From assembly GCA_964428485.1 (NCBI GenBank), contig CAYRYP010000001.1, forward strand, positions 1 to 64,000: a DNA stretch of 64,000 bases, read 5' to 3'. The translations under genes were made by a program, and so were the position numbers. Below, in pieces: positions 35,692 to 44,105 of this stretch. The notes beneath the pieces are model-generated. The model saw only the letters and a program-made list of their open reading frames with translations, made no database searches and was not told the origin of the DNA. Within the stretch, counting starts at the first letter, position 1. Every line of letters starts with the position of its first letter. This DNA is from CAZPAN01 sp964428485 (GTDB taxonomy: Bacteria; Actinomycetota; Coriobacteriia; Coriobacteriales; CADBOM01).

Positions 35692-35846
35692 ACGCACCTG
35701 TCGCACACGCAGAGCGGCGCGCCCGTAAGGAAACGAGCTGTATGGGATAAAATACCCCCAGGTCTCCCGACGGCAAGGCGTGATCTTGCGCCGGGTCGTC
35801 TTTGAGCATCAAATGGTCGCAGGTAGACGTGGGCAGGAGGCTCCGG

Positions 35847-37106
35847 ATGTCGTTTGAGGGCAGGATCGCGAGAGGGCTGGAAACTGGTGGAAGGATCCTT
35901 GTGGCGGAGGGGGCCATGGGAACGATGCTGCTCTCGATGGGGCTGAATTCTGGAGAGGACTCGGCGATGCTCAACCTCTCCGACCCCGATGCGATAACCA
36001 GAGTGCACGCCCTGTACGCCGAGGCAGGGGCGACCCTTGCCACGACCAACTCGTTTACCGTATGTGCTTCAGAGGACGCAGACGTGCGCGGCAGGGCGCA
36101 TCGTGCCGTGCAACGAAGTGTCGCACTAGCCAGAGAGGGAAACCCGGAGGGGTTAGTGCTCGGCGACGTGGGGCCGTGCTCTGCGGTCCTGCAACCTCTG
36201 GGCGAGGCATCCTTCAGGGAGGTCTTGGACGCCTACAGAAGACATATCCAGTCTCTCGTGGAGGGGCCGGAGTCGCCAGACGCCATCATCTTCGAGACCT
36301 TCATAGACATTGCGGACCTAAGATGTGCGATGCTCGCGTGCAGAGATGTCTGCGATCTACCGATGATCGCCAGCTGCACCTTCAACGAAAGCGGCAAGAT
36401 GCCACTGTCCTCGACCCCTCCGGAGATCTCCGCCGCCATCGCGGAGATGCTGGGAGCCGCCTATGTGGGCATAAACTGCGGCCTTGGACCCGCCGAGGCG
36501 CTCGAGGTTATCCGCCGCATGCGATCAGCCACTACCCTTCCGCTCATTGTGCAGCCCAACGCAGGGCTTCCACTCGTCAACTCCGACGGATCCGTCTCCT
36601 ACCCCGGAACACCGTCTGAGATGGCATGTCTCGCCCCCGAGTTCGTCTCGTTAGGTGCCGCCATTGTAGGATCGTGCTGCGGATCTGACCCAACGTTCAC
36701 CCGCGCGATAGCCGATGCGGTCTCGAAACTAGAAACGGCACCTGCCTCCTGCGCCGATATAGTGTGCGACCTTTCAAAATCAGCACTGTCTATGTCGTCC
36801 TGGGCGCATCCAGGTCTAGATGGCGCATTCGACCTTGGTGGCGCGAGCTCCGTGGACTGCGGCGATGCTGGCCTTGACGTATGGGACGTCCTGGAGTCCG
36901 TGGCAGACGCGCCGATGGTGATGCACGATGAAGGTGGGTTCTCCGATGATTCGAGCCTCTCTAGGCTCGAGATGTGTCTGGAGGCCTATCCAGGCAGAGC
37001 GCTCGTCGAGGTCGCGGGGGAGATCCCGTACGGTGTGCAAGAGCTAATAGAGAGGTACTGCGCCATCGCCGTGGATGAAAAGGGTTGGCCCATCAAAGAG
37101 CAATAG
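35847..37106 (+). CDS. Homocysteine S-methyltransferase-domain protein with partial pterin-like tail
   Basis: Residues 1-300 form the homocysteine-binding TIM barrel, as in MmuM, BHMT and the N-terminus of MetH. The start EGAMGTMLLSMG, TTNSF, GINCG and GSCCGSDP supply the expected Cys zinc ligands. The last 100 residues (DAPMVMHDEGGF, LEMCLEAYPGRALVEVAGE, DEKGWPIKEQ) resemble a piece of the MetH pterin-binding module, but no complete pterin or B12 domain follows. The methyl donor is therefore unclear; S-methylmethionine or an external methyl-corrinoid are options (inference). GCAGGAGG lies 6 bases before ATG 35847. Confidence 0.82.
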   Translation: MSFEGRIARGLETGGRILVAEGAMGTMLLSMGLNSGEDSAMLNLSDPDAITRVHALYAEAGATLATTNSFTVCASEDADVRGRAHRAVQRSVALAREGNPEGLVLGDVGPCSAVLQPLGEASFREVLDAYRRHIQSLVEGPESPDAIIFETFIDIADLRCAMLACRDVCDLPMIASCTFNESGKMPLSSTPPEISAAIAEMLGAAYVGINCGLGPAEALEVIRRMRSATTLPLIVQPNAGLPLVNSDGSVSYPGTPSEMACLAPEFVSLGAAIVGSCCGSDPTFTRAIADAVSKLETAPASCADIVCDLSKSALSMSSWAHPGLDGAFDLGGASSVDCGDAGLDVWDVLESVADAPMVMHDEGGFSDDSSLSRLEMCLEAYPGRALVEVAGEIPYGVQELIERYCAIAVDEKGWPIKEQ

Positions 37107-37193
37107 AAAGCGTGGCCAAATCTCAGGGGACACGCGTGTTTTAACCCTGCGACGCTTTTAGGGTTCCGGCTCTCGAGTGGAGTCAGCCGGCAG

Positions 37194-37883
37194 TTACCAA
37201 GCCCTGTTCGGTACCGATTTTCCGTGTCCTACGTGCACGGTGCGCTCTCCCATGGAGGTGATCTTGCGGCAGGAGGCCTCCATCTCCTCGCGGTTGCTGT
37301 AGATCATCGCCTTGGAGGGGTAGGGTAGCGTTATGCAAGCGTCTCCAACCAGAAGATCAGTTCCCCACACGTCTAACCCGATGGAACCCATCGTGTGGCC
37401 CGGAAACCCAATCACCTTGGCGTCGATTCCGAAGGTCTCCAGGGTGTCGCCCTCCTGTAGGAAGAGGTCGGGGTAGAATTCCTCGATCCGCCCGTATTTA
37501 AAGATCCTGTTCAGCGCTATGAGCTCAACATGGCCGATCAGTGTGTTCGCATGCATCTTTATATAGCTGTTGTCGGAGACGAGATCGACGTCGGCGGAGT
37601 GCATCGCGATGGGGATGTCTAGTGCCTCGGCGATGGCGCGGGCATTGGATACGTGATCGAAGTGCCCATGCGTGAGCACGATCAGGGAGACGCCCTCCTC
37701 CCTGGCCGCCCTCATCACCTTGGCCCTGTTGTGCCTGCGACAGGTGTCGACCATGATGGCCCTGTTGCCCTGCCTGACGATGAAGCTGTTGTCGATTCCG
37801 CAGGCTATACGCTTTACGTAGCAGTCTTGCATTCGCCTCAGCTGCCCAGACTCCAGTGTGTTCTCCAGCATCGGTTGCTGCAT
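37194..37883 (-). CDS. MBL-fold metallo-hydrolase
   Basis: The protein has the metallo-beta-lactamase fold with THGHFDH (residues 71-77), GFPGHTMGSIG near residue 163, a metal-bridging Asp in VGDAC, and HVGHGKSV at the C-terminus. The full zinc set suggests an active hydrolase; the overall type resembles glyoxalase II-like and quorum-lactonase-like members, with the substrate unknown. The start is uncertain. ATG at 37883 is just 13 bases downstream of the -10 and palindrome at 37897-37916, while ATG at 37871 and upstream codons to 37949 are alternatives. It lies alone on the minus strand. Confidence 0.83.
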   Translation of the reverse strand: MQQPMLENTLESGQLRRMQDCYVKRIACGIDNSFIVRQGNRAIMVDTCRRHNRAKVMRAAREEGVSLIVLTHGHFDHVSNARAIAEALDIPIAMHSADVDLVSDNSYIKMHANTLIGHVELIALNRIFKYGRIEEFYPDLFLQEGDTLETFGIDAKVIGFPGHTMGSIGLDVWGTDLLVGDACITLPYPSKAMIYSNREEMEASCRKITSMGERTVHVGHGKSVPNRAW

Positions 37884-37896
37884 ACCCTTCGTTATC

Positions 37897-37916
37897 ACCG
37901 GGATTATATTCCCGGT
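37897..37916 (-). promoter_or_regulatory. Perfect-armed palindrome over a -10 element
   Basis: ACCGGGATTATATTCCCGGT has 7-base arms that are exact reverse complements. On the minus strand its centre holds TATAAT, a consensus -10, with no clear -35. This suits an operator whose ligand blocks or activates the promoter of the MBL gene. Confidence 0.55.
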
Positions 37917-38059
37917 ATGAAGAACCATGAGCATCGCTACATCGGCCACAGGTATACGTGCGATGTTAGTCGGTACGTGAATTCAAGCCTTTCAGATTCG
38001 AACCTCGCGTAGCGCACCATCGGATGCAAGATTACTCTCGACTGGCCGGTGCCCGTACG

Positions 38060-38089
38060 CCGCTCGCAGTTCGGTGGGAGTGCGAGCGG
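38060..38089 (+). other. Stable 9-bp hairpin upstream of IscU-like gene
   Basis: CCGCTCGCA and TGCGAGCGG pair perfectly around a 12-base loop, about 80 bases before the likely gene start. No T-run follows, and the nearest upstream gene runs the other way, so it is not an obvious terminator. TAGAAT at 38120-38125 is a possible -10 after it. Confidence 0.45.
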
Positions 38090-38170
38090 GGTGGGTAGGC
38101 GCTCTTCTGTACGAAAGGTTAGAATCAACGGATGGAATTGCGATTCCGACATGCGAAGGGATGTGGCACT

Positions 38171-38863
38171 TTGATCTATTCGACTCAGATTGAGAATATG
38201 TGTCCCGTGGCACAGGGGGCATGCCATGGTCCGGCACCCATTCCCGAGGAGGGGAAGTGGGTAAGGGCCAAGGAGATCGGCGATATCAGCGGTCTCACCC
38301 ACGGCGTTGGCTGGTGCGCCCCGCAGCAGGGCGCGTGCAAGCTCACGCTCAACGTTAAGGACGGGATCATTGAGGAGGCCCTAGTCGAGACCATCGGGTG
38401 TTCGGGGATGACCCATTCCGCCTCCATGGCTTCCGAGATACTGCCAGGCAAGACCATCCTCGAGGCGCTTAATACCGATCTTGTCTGCGATGCGATCAAC
38501 GTGGCCATGCGTGAGCTGTTCCTGCAGATTGTCTACGGGCGCACGCAGACAGCGTTCTCCGAGGGCGGCCTTCCGATAGGATCTGCACTGGACGATCTGG
38601 GCAAAGGAGATCGCTCCATGGTCGGCACCACCTACGGCACAAGGGCGAAGGGGCCACGTTACCTCGAGATCACCGAGGGCTACGTCACCAAACTGGCTCT
38701 GGACGCCGACGACGAGATCATCGGGTACGAGTACGTCAACCTCGGCAAGATGATGGAGGCTATCAAGGGCGGAACCGACGCCAACGAGGCCCTGAAGGGC
38801 GCATCCGGCCGATACGGACGCTTCGACGAGGCCGTCAAGTACATCGATCCGAGGGAGGAGTAG
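38171..38863 (+). CDS. IscU/NifU-like iron-sulfur scaffold protein, partner of GGGtGRT
   Basis: The 230-residue protein is recognised as the NifU/IscU-like family that accompanies GGGtGRT proteins. ENMCPVAQGACHGPAPIPEEGKW comes first, then LTHGVGWCAPQQGACKL. ETIGCSGMTHSASMASEIL resembles the GCGxAxASSS block of IscU with its cluster Cys. The second half (GRTQTAFSEGGLPIG, YLEITEGYVTKLALD) is specific to this group. I prefer TTG at 38171, because homologues begin at the equivalent MIYS and GAAGGGA lies 9 bases before; ATG at 38132 would add 13 residues. The partner follows after two bases. Cluster binding is inferred. Confidence 0.82.
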   Translation: MIYSTQIENMCPVAQGACHGPAPIPEEGKWVRAKEIGDISGLTHGVGWCAPQQGACKLTLNVKDGIIEEALVETIGCSGMTHSASMASEILPGKTILEALNTDLVCDAINVAMRELFLQIVYGRTQTAFSEGGLPIGSALDDLGKGDRSMVGTTYGTRAKGPRYLEITEGYVTKLALDADDEIIGYEYVNLGKMMEAIKGGTDANEALKGASGRYGRFDEAVKYIDPREE

Positions 38864-38865
38864 CA

Positions 38866-39873
38866 ATGGCCGATTTCGAGAGCAGGGAGCGCCGCATCGC
38901 AAACATCGATGCAGTGCTATCCGAACACGGCATTGCCGGCCTCGACGACGCGAGCGAGGTTTGTGCCGCCGCGGGCATGGAGACCCTTCCCTACGACATA
39001 GTCAAGGGCGTTCAGCCCATCTGCTTCGAGGACGCGGCGTGGGCCTACACTGCCGGTGCGGCCATCGCCATCAAGTCGGGGGTGGGAAGCGCCGCCGAGG
39101 CTGCAGAGAAGATCGGCATCGGGCTGCAGTCGTTTTGTATCCCAGGCTCGGTAGCAGATGACCGCAAGGTTGGCATCGGCCACGGCAACCTCGGGGCCAT
39201 GTTGCTTCGCGAGGAGACCCGCTGTTTCGCCTTCTTGGCAGGTCACGAGAGCTTCGCCGCAGCCGAGGGCGCAATCGGCATCGTGCGAAACGCCAACAAA
39301 GCGCGCACCGAGCCCCTCCGCGTGATCCTAAACGGGCTGGGAAAGGACGCCGCGCAGATCATCTCCAGGATCAACGGCTTCACATATGTCCAGACCAGCT
39401 TCGACTACGCCACCGGCGAGCTCTCCATCGTCAGTGAGAAGCGCTACTCCGCTGGCGAGCGTGGCAACGTGCGCTGCTATGGAGCCGATGATGTACGCGA
39501 GGGTGTGGCGATCATGTGGAACGAGGATGTGGACGTCTCTATCACCGGTAACTCTACCAACCCCACACGTTTCCAGCACCCTGTAGCTGGAACCTACAAG
39601 AAGGAATGTGTGGAGAGGGGCAAGAGGTACTTCTCGGTCGCCTCCGGCGGAGGGACCGGGCGAACGCTCCATCCCGACAACATGGCGGCGGGCCCCGCTT
39701 CCTACGGCATGACTGACACCATGGGACGCATGCACTCCGATGCACAGTTTGCCGGCTCGTCCTCCGTGCCGGCGCACGTCGAGATGATGGGCTTCATCGG
39801 CATGGGCAACAACCCGATGGTTGGAGCGACTGTGGCGGTGGCCGTGGCGGTAGATCAGGCGATTAACCACTAA
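38866..39873 (+). CDS. GGGtGRT protein
   Basis: The 335-residue product carries the family's name motif SGGGTGRTLHPDNMAAGPASYGMTDTMG near residue 259. It then has GSSSVPAHVEMMGFIGMGNNPMVGATVAVAVAV at the end. Other conserved blocks are AYTAGAAIAIKSG, GIGLQSFCIPGSVADDRKVGIGHGNLGAMLL and YSAGERGNVRCYG. The family has no known function. It occurs as a pair with the IscU-like protein in diverse anaerobes. GAGGGAGGAG precedes the ATG, and the short spacing makes the two genes cotranslated. There is no signal peptide or membrane segment, so it is cytosolic. Confidence 0.9.
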   Translation: MADFESRERRIANIDAVLSEHGIAGLDDASEVCAAAGMETLPYDIVKGVQPICFEDAAWAYTAGAAIAIKSGVGSAAEAAEKIGIGLQSFCIPGSVADDRKVGIGHGNLGAMLLREETRCFAFLAGHESFAAAEGAIGIVRNANKARTEPLRVILNGLGKDAAQIISRINGFTYVQTSFDYATGELSIVSEKRYSAGERGNVRCYGADDVREGVAIMWNEDVDVSITGNSTNPTRFQHPVAGTYKKECVERGKRYFSVASGGGTGRTLHPDNMAAGPASYGMTDTMGRMHSDAQFAGSSSVPAHVEMMGFIGMGNNPMVGATVAVAVAVDQAINH

Positions 39874-39901
39874 ACGCAACCGATCAGATCCGGAGTGGCC
39901 A

Positions 39902-40222
39902 ATGGACGAGCGAATCTACACCGAGGATGTCAAGGTTCTCTGCGAGGCCCTTGCGAGGATCACCGAGGCAGACGATGTCTTCAGGCTTCTGTGCGACGTG
40001 TGCACGATCCGCGAGATCCAGGACCTCGCTCAGAGGTTTCTAGTGGCAAAGCTCCTAGACGACGGAGAGACCTACAACTACATCAGCGAGCGTACCGGCG
40101 CGTCAGCCACCACGATCGCCAGGGTCTCTAAGGAGCTTAAATACGGATCCGGTGGATACGGAATCGCGCTGTCTGTGATAGCCGAGCGTCGTGACACACC
40201 CGATGAGGAGGACTCTCTCTAA
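39902..40222 (+). CDS. TrpR-superfamily regulator, YerC/HisR-like
   Basis: The 106-residue protein matches the YerC/YecD family of TrpR-like repressors. CTIREIQDLAQRFLVAKLLDDGETYNYISERTGASATTIARVSKELK contains the helix-turn-helix near residues 60-80. GGAGTGG precedes the ATG. Some Gram-positive YerC-like proteins have been proposed as histidine-operon regulators (HisR); from memory, not checked here. The his operon begins 3.9 kb downstream after dnaE, with a long dyad at 44029-44056, which supports that role by position (inference). The acidic C-terminal tail (DTPDEEDSL) is typical. Confidence 0.83.
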   Translation: MDERIYTEDVKVLCEALARITEADDVFRLLCDVCTIREIQDLAQRFLVAKLLDDGETYNYISERTGASATTIARVSKELKYGSGGYGIALSVIAERRDTPDEEDSL

Positions 40223-40301
40223 AAGCGGTAACCGATCCACTAGCCTCGGTATGGACGCAGAGCAGATCAACAGACATCGACACAAGAGCACAGGAGAGTA
40301 G

Positions 40302-43300
40302 ATGGCATTCGTTCATCTCCACAACCACACCGAGTACTCACTTCTCGACGGCGCAACCAAGGTCGCGGAGATGGCGGAGTACGCCTACAGTCTAGGCATG
40401 GAGGCCATAGCGATAACCGACCACGGCTACATGTACGGCGTGCCCGAGTTTGTGAAGGCCTGCAACAACGTGACCAAAAAGGCCGTCAAAAAGTGGAAAG
40501 AGGAGTGTGTCGCCGCCGAGGAGGAGGGCAGGGAACTGCCACCTAAGCCCAGGGGGATCAAGCCCATTATCGGCTGCGAGGTCTACTTCACACCTGATTC
40601 CACGCTCGCACGCGACCGGAAGCCTGAGCTCTACCACATGATCCTGCTCGCCAAGAACGACACCGGCTACCACAATCTGCTCGAGATCGTCTCGGAGGCC
40701 GCCGTCGAGGGCTTCTACTACAAGCCGAGGGTCACGGTCGAGTCGCTCGAGAAGAGACATGAGGGCATAATCGCCACAAGTGCCTGCCTTGCCGGCATCA
40801 TACCCCGACGCCTCGAGCTCGGGATGGTGGAGGAGGCCATGGAGTGGGCCGAGCGCTTCGCCTCTATCTTCGGCAAAGATGACTTCTACATAGAGCTACA
40901 GGACCATGGGATCTCCACCGACGACGGGTTGTCGCAGAGGGATCTCAACGAGATGCTCGTCGACCTAGCCGCCAAAGCAGGACTGAAGACCGTGGCTACC
41001 AACGATATTCACTACCTTAGACAGGAGGACTATCGTACCCAGGACATGCTGATGTGCATCGGTATGGGCAAGGAGCTTGCCGACGAGGATCGCATGCGCT
41101 TCAAGAGCGAGGAGTATTACCTCAAGACCGAGGAGCAGATGAGGGAGCTGTTCAAGGACCATCCCGAGGCCTGCGACAACACGGTTGAGATCGCCGAGAA
41201 GTGCAACGTCGAGCTCTCGCACGAGATGATCTTCCCACGTCTGCCGGTTCCGGATGGGGAGACCAACGAATCGATGCTGCGCAAGAACGTGATGGCTGGG
41301 CTCGTCAAGCGCTACGGAGAGCCGCTTTCACAGGAGGTTATCGACAGGTTCGAGTACGAATACGAGATCATCTGCTCGAAGGGGTTTGCAGCGTATTTCC
41401 TCATCGTCCAAGAGTTCATCCAGTGGGCGAAGGACAACGGTATCGGCGTTGGACCGGGCCGCGGGTCGGCCGCAGGCTCGATAGTGAGCTACGCCCTCAA
41501 CATCACCACGTTCGATCCGCTTGAGAACGGCCTTCTCTTCGAGCGCTTCCTGTCGCCCGAACGTGAGGAGATGCCCGACATCGACACTGACTTCGACGAT
41601 GAGCGCCGCCTGGAGGTTGTCCAGCACGTGAAGGAGGTCTACGGCGAGGACCACATCGCCAACGTGATCACCTTCAACAAGCTCAAGGCCAGGCAGGCCA
41701 TGCAGGACGCTGCCAGGGTTCTTGGCTACCCGCAAGGCAAGGCGCTCGAGATCAACAAGCTCTTTCGAAGCCCGTTCGCCAACATTGCAGGCACCATGGG
41801 GCAGTCCAAAAAGCAGTCGGACAACGACGATTACTACAGCCCCGATTTCGTCACGCTCTACAACAGCGACGAGGACGCGCGCAGAATCATAGACGCGGCG
41901 CGTGAGCTAGAGGGCTCAATCAGAGGCGAGGGCGTACACGCGTGCGCAGTAGTCATCTGCCGCGACTCCATCGCCGAGCATGTACCCTCCAAGCTCGACA
42001 CCAAGGGCGGCACTATCATCTCCCAGTACGACGGCGTCAACATCGCCGATCTGGGACTTCTAAAGATGGACTTCCTCGGGCTTCGCACCCTGACGGTCAT
42101 ATCCGACGCGCTTGCCAACATAGAACGCAACCACGGCGTGCGTATCGACCTCGATTCCATCGACTTTACCGACCCGGCGATCTACGATCTCTTCGCTCGT
42201 GGGGACACCAAAGGGGTCTTCCAGATCGAGTCGGCGGGGCTCACGAGCCTTTTGCAGAGGATGAAGCCCGACCGCTACTCGGACATCATCGCCGCCATCG
42301 CGCTCTACCGTCCAGGTCCCCTCGAAGCCGGAATGGTCGACGACTTTGTCGACCGAAAGCAAGGTGTCAAGCAGATCAAGTATTACGACAACCGCCTCAA
42401 GGACATCCTAGAGGAGACCTACGGCACCATCGTCTACCAGGAGCAGGTCATGCAGATCTCCGTGAGGATGTCCGGCTTCTCGGCAGGGGAGTCCGACAAA
42501 GTCCGCAAGGCGGTGGCTAAGAAGAAGATCGACCTCATGACCAAGACGATCACCAAGTGGTCGGACGGCCAAGAGGAGACTATGAAGGATCACTGGATCA
42601 ACGGCGCTGAGCGTAACGGCTACGACAGGGTCGTGGCCCAGAAGATTTGGGACGACGTGGAGAAGTTCGCCTCCTACGCGTTTAACAAGTCACACTCCGC
42701 GGCCTACGCAATACTCACGATGCAGACGGCCTGGCTTAAGGCTCACTACCCGCTCGAGTACATGGCCGCGGTCTTAACAAGCTACATGGGCAAAAGTCCC
42801 GACAAGCTGCGCGCCTACATCGCAGATCTCACTTCACAGGGCGTGCGTGTGCTACCGCCGGACGTCAACTCCTCCATGCGCGACTTCACCGCCGTCGGGG
42901 ATGCCATTCGCTTCGGACTCGCCGGCATCAAGGGTATGGGGCTGAGCGCCGCCGACGAGATCATCGCCGAGCGTGAAACCAACGGAGACTTCTCCAGCCT
43001 CCAGGACTTCGTAAATAGAGTCTCTACCAAAACCTGCAATAAGAAGGGCGTAGAGGTGCTCATCAAGTCTGGAGCGTTCGATTCCACGGGTTACACGAGG
43101 ATGCAGCTGATGCGCTTTTTGATCGACGACGGCATCCTCGAGAGCGCCTCCAAGCGCCAGCACGACCGCGAGATCGGCCAGGTTTCGATGTTCGACATGC
43201 TAGGAGACGACAACGAGAGCGTCTTCGAGGAGGAGATCCCGCTCCCAGACGGGGTGGAGTGGGAGCGGCGCGAGAAGCTCAACTTCGAGCACGATGTTCT

Positions 43301-43949
43301 CGGAATGTACATCTCGGACCACCCGTTGAGCCCATACCAGTCGCTTCTCAACGACATCTCCGAATTCAGTCTCTCTGTTTTTGCGCAGGACCAGGACGAA
43401 GCCGACGAGGTCGGATCGGTCGATGGCGAGATGGTCTCTGAGACCACCGAGGGTGTTCCTACCGACAGGCCCATCACGCTAGCAGGTATGGTCAGCAACT
43501 TCACCAACAAGGTCACCAAGAAGGGTGAGCGCATGGCGACATTCACGCTCGAGAGCATGGATGGCTCGATCGAGTGCGTGGTGTTTCCCAAAGTCTTTGA
43601 GGAGTGTCAGATGACGCTTCGAGAGGAGAACATCGTCAAGGTAAAGGGCCGCTACGACCGCACCGACCGCGGGAGCCAGATAAGGGTCACGTCGGTCTCA
43701 CAGCTGCCGTTCGGGCGCACGATTCGCATGGACGTGGACAAAAGCAGAGTGGACAAGGGTCTCCTCGAGGAGATCAGACGCACCGCCGTGCAGTTCCCAG
43801 GGCCGGACAGGATGAAGATCGTGGTGCACTCGGAAGGGGACTCTCCTATGTCCATTGAGCTGCCGCTGGATGTGGAGACGGGCAACAAGGTGCTGCAATC
43901 GACACTCAACACACTCATGAGAAAGGTGCATGGCAGGATGTATGCCTGA
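40302..43949 (+). CDS. dnaE: DNA polymerase III alpha subunit, DnaE1 type
   Basis: This 1215-residue protein is the main replicative polymerase catalytic subunit. It starts with the PHP domain (HLHNHTEYSLLDGA). GRGSAAGSIVSYAL and PDIDTDFDDERR near residue 425 hold the catalytic aspartates, and VYQEQVMQI marks the fingers and tau-binding region. A helix-hairpin-helix part (GLAGIKGMG) and an OB fold near the end (LAGMVSNFTNKVTKKGERMATFTLES) follow. The length fits DnaE1 rather than PolC. ATG 40302 has GGAGA upstream. It stands between the YerC-like gene and the his operon, and may be cotranscribed with the former. Confidence 0.97.
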   Translation: MAFVHLHNHTEYSLLDGATKVAEMAEYAYSLGMEAIAITDHGYMYGVPEFVKACNNVTKKAVKKWKEECVAAEEEGRELPPKPRGIKPIIGCEVYFTPDSTLARDRKPELYHMILLAKNDTGYHNLLEIVSEAAVEGFYYKPRVTVESLEKRHEGIIATSACLAGIIPRRLELGMVEEAMEWAERFASIFGKDDFYIELQDHGISTDDGLSQRDLNEMLVDLAAKAGLKTVATNDIHYLRQEDYRTQDMLMCIGMGKELADEDRMRFKSEEYYLKTEEQMRELFKDHPEACDNTVEIAEKCNVELSHEMIFPRLPVPDGETNESMLRKNVMAGLVKRYGEPLSQEVIDRFEYEYEIICSKGFAAYFLIVQEFIQWAKDNGIGVGPGRGSAAGSIVSYALNITTFDPLENGLLFERFLSPEREEMPDIDTDFDDERRLEVVQHVKEVYGEDHIANVITFNKLKARQAMQDAARVLGYPQGKALEINKLFRSPFANIAGTMGQSKKQSDNDDYYSPDFVTLYNSDEDARRIIDAARELEGSIRGEGVHACAVVICRDSIAEHVPSKLDTKGGTIISQYDGVNIADLGLLKMDFLGLRTLTVISDALANIERNHGVRIDLDSIDFTDPAIYDLFARGDTKGVFQIESAGLTSLLQRMKPDRYSDIIAAIALYRPGPLEAGMVDDFVDRKQGVKQIKYYDNRLKDILEETYGTIVYQEQVMQISVRMSGFSAGESDKVRKAVAKKKIDLMTKTITKWSDGQEETMKDHWINGAERNGYDRVVAQKIWDDVEKFASYAFNKSHSAAYAILTMQTAWLKAHYPLEYMAAVLTSYMGKSPDKLRAYIADLTSQGVRVLPPDVNSSMRDFTAVGDAIRFGLAGIKGMGLSAADEIIAERETNGDFSSLQDFVNRVSTKTCNKKGVEVLIKSGAFDSTGYTRMQLMRFLIDDGILESASKRQHDREIGQVSMFDMLGDDNESVFEEEIPLPDGVEWERREKLNFEHDVLGMYISDHPLSPYQSLLNDISEFSLSVFAQDQDEADEVGSVDGEMVSETTEGVPTDRPITLAGMVSNFTNKVTKKGERMATFTLESMDGSIECVVFPKVFEECQMTLREENIVKVKGRYDRTDRGSQIRVTSVSQLPFGRTIRMDVDKSRVDKGLLEEIRRTAVQFPGPDRMKIVVHSEGDSPMSIELPLDVETGNKVLQSTLNTLMRKVHGRMYA

Positions 43950-44028
43950 TGAACAGGAGAGTGCAGACGTCTCTGTGGCCGGCACATTCCGCTCATCGTC
44001 CCATGCATACCCCTCGCACAGTCATGTT

Positions 44029-44056
44029 CACTTTATTACTCTACTATGCTAAAGTG
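44029..44056 (+). promoter_or_regulatory. hisZ: Long dyad upstream of his operon, candidate HisR operator
   Basis: CACTTTA (44029-44035) and TAAAGTG (44050-44056) are exact inverted repeats 14 bases apart, with two further matching pairs inside. TATGCT at 44045-44050 is a possible -10 lying within it, and no good -35 was found. It is about 50 bases before hisZ. A TrpR-superfamily repressor site is the leading reading because a YerC-like gene lies upstream; a transcription terminator of dnaE is less likely as no T-run follows. Confidence 0.5.
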
Positions 44057-44105
44057 GCCTGCAGTTAACCCGCGTATGTAAGTATTCCGTTTCGAAAGGA
44101 TTGAC

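Noticed and set aside
35760..35846. A possible riboswitch or attenuator before the homocysteine methyltransferase gene
   Set aside because: A small GCAAG/CTTGC hairpin with outer CGAC/GTCG pairing exists, but it matches no known SAM or cobalamin riboswitch core.
37990..38015. A tRNA T-loop-like sequence (GGTTCGAATC on the minus strand)
   Set aside because: The stem around it does not pair and no other tRNA arms are present.
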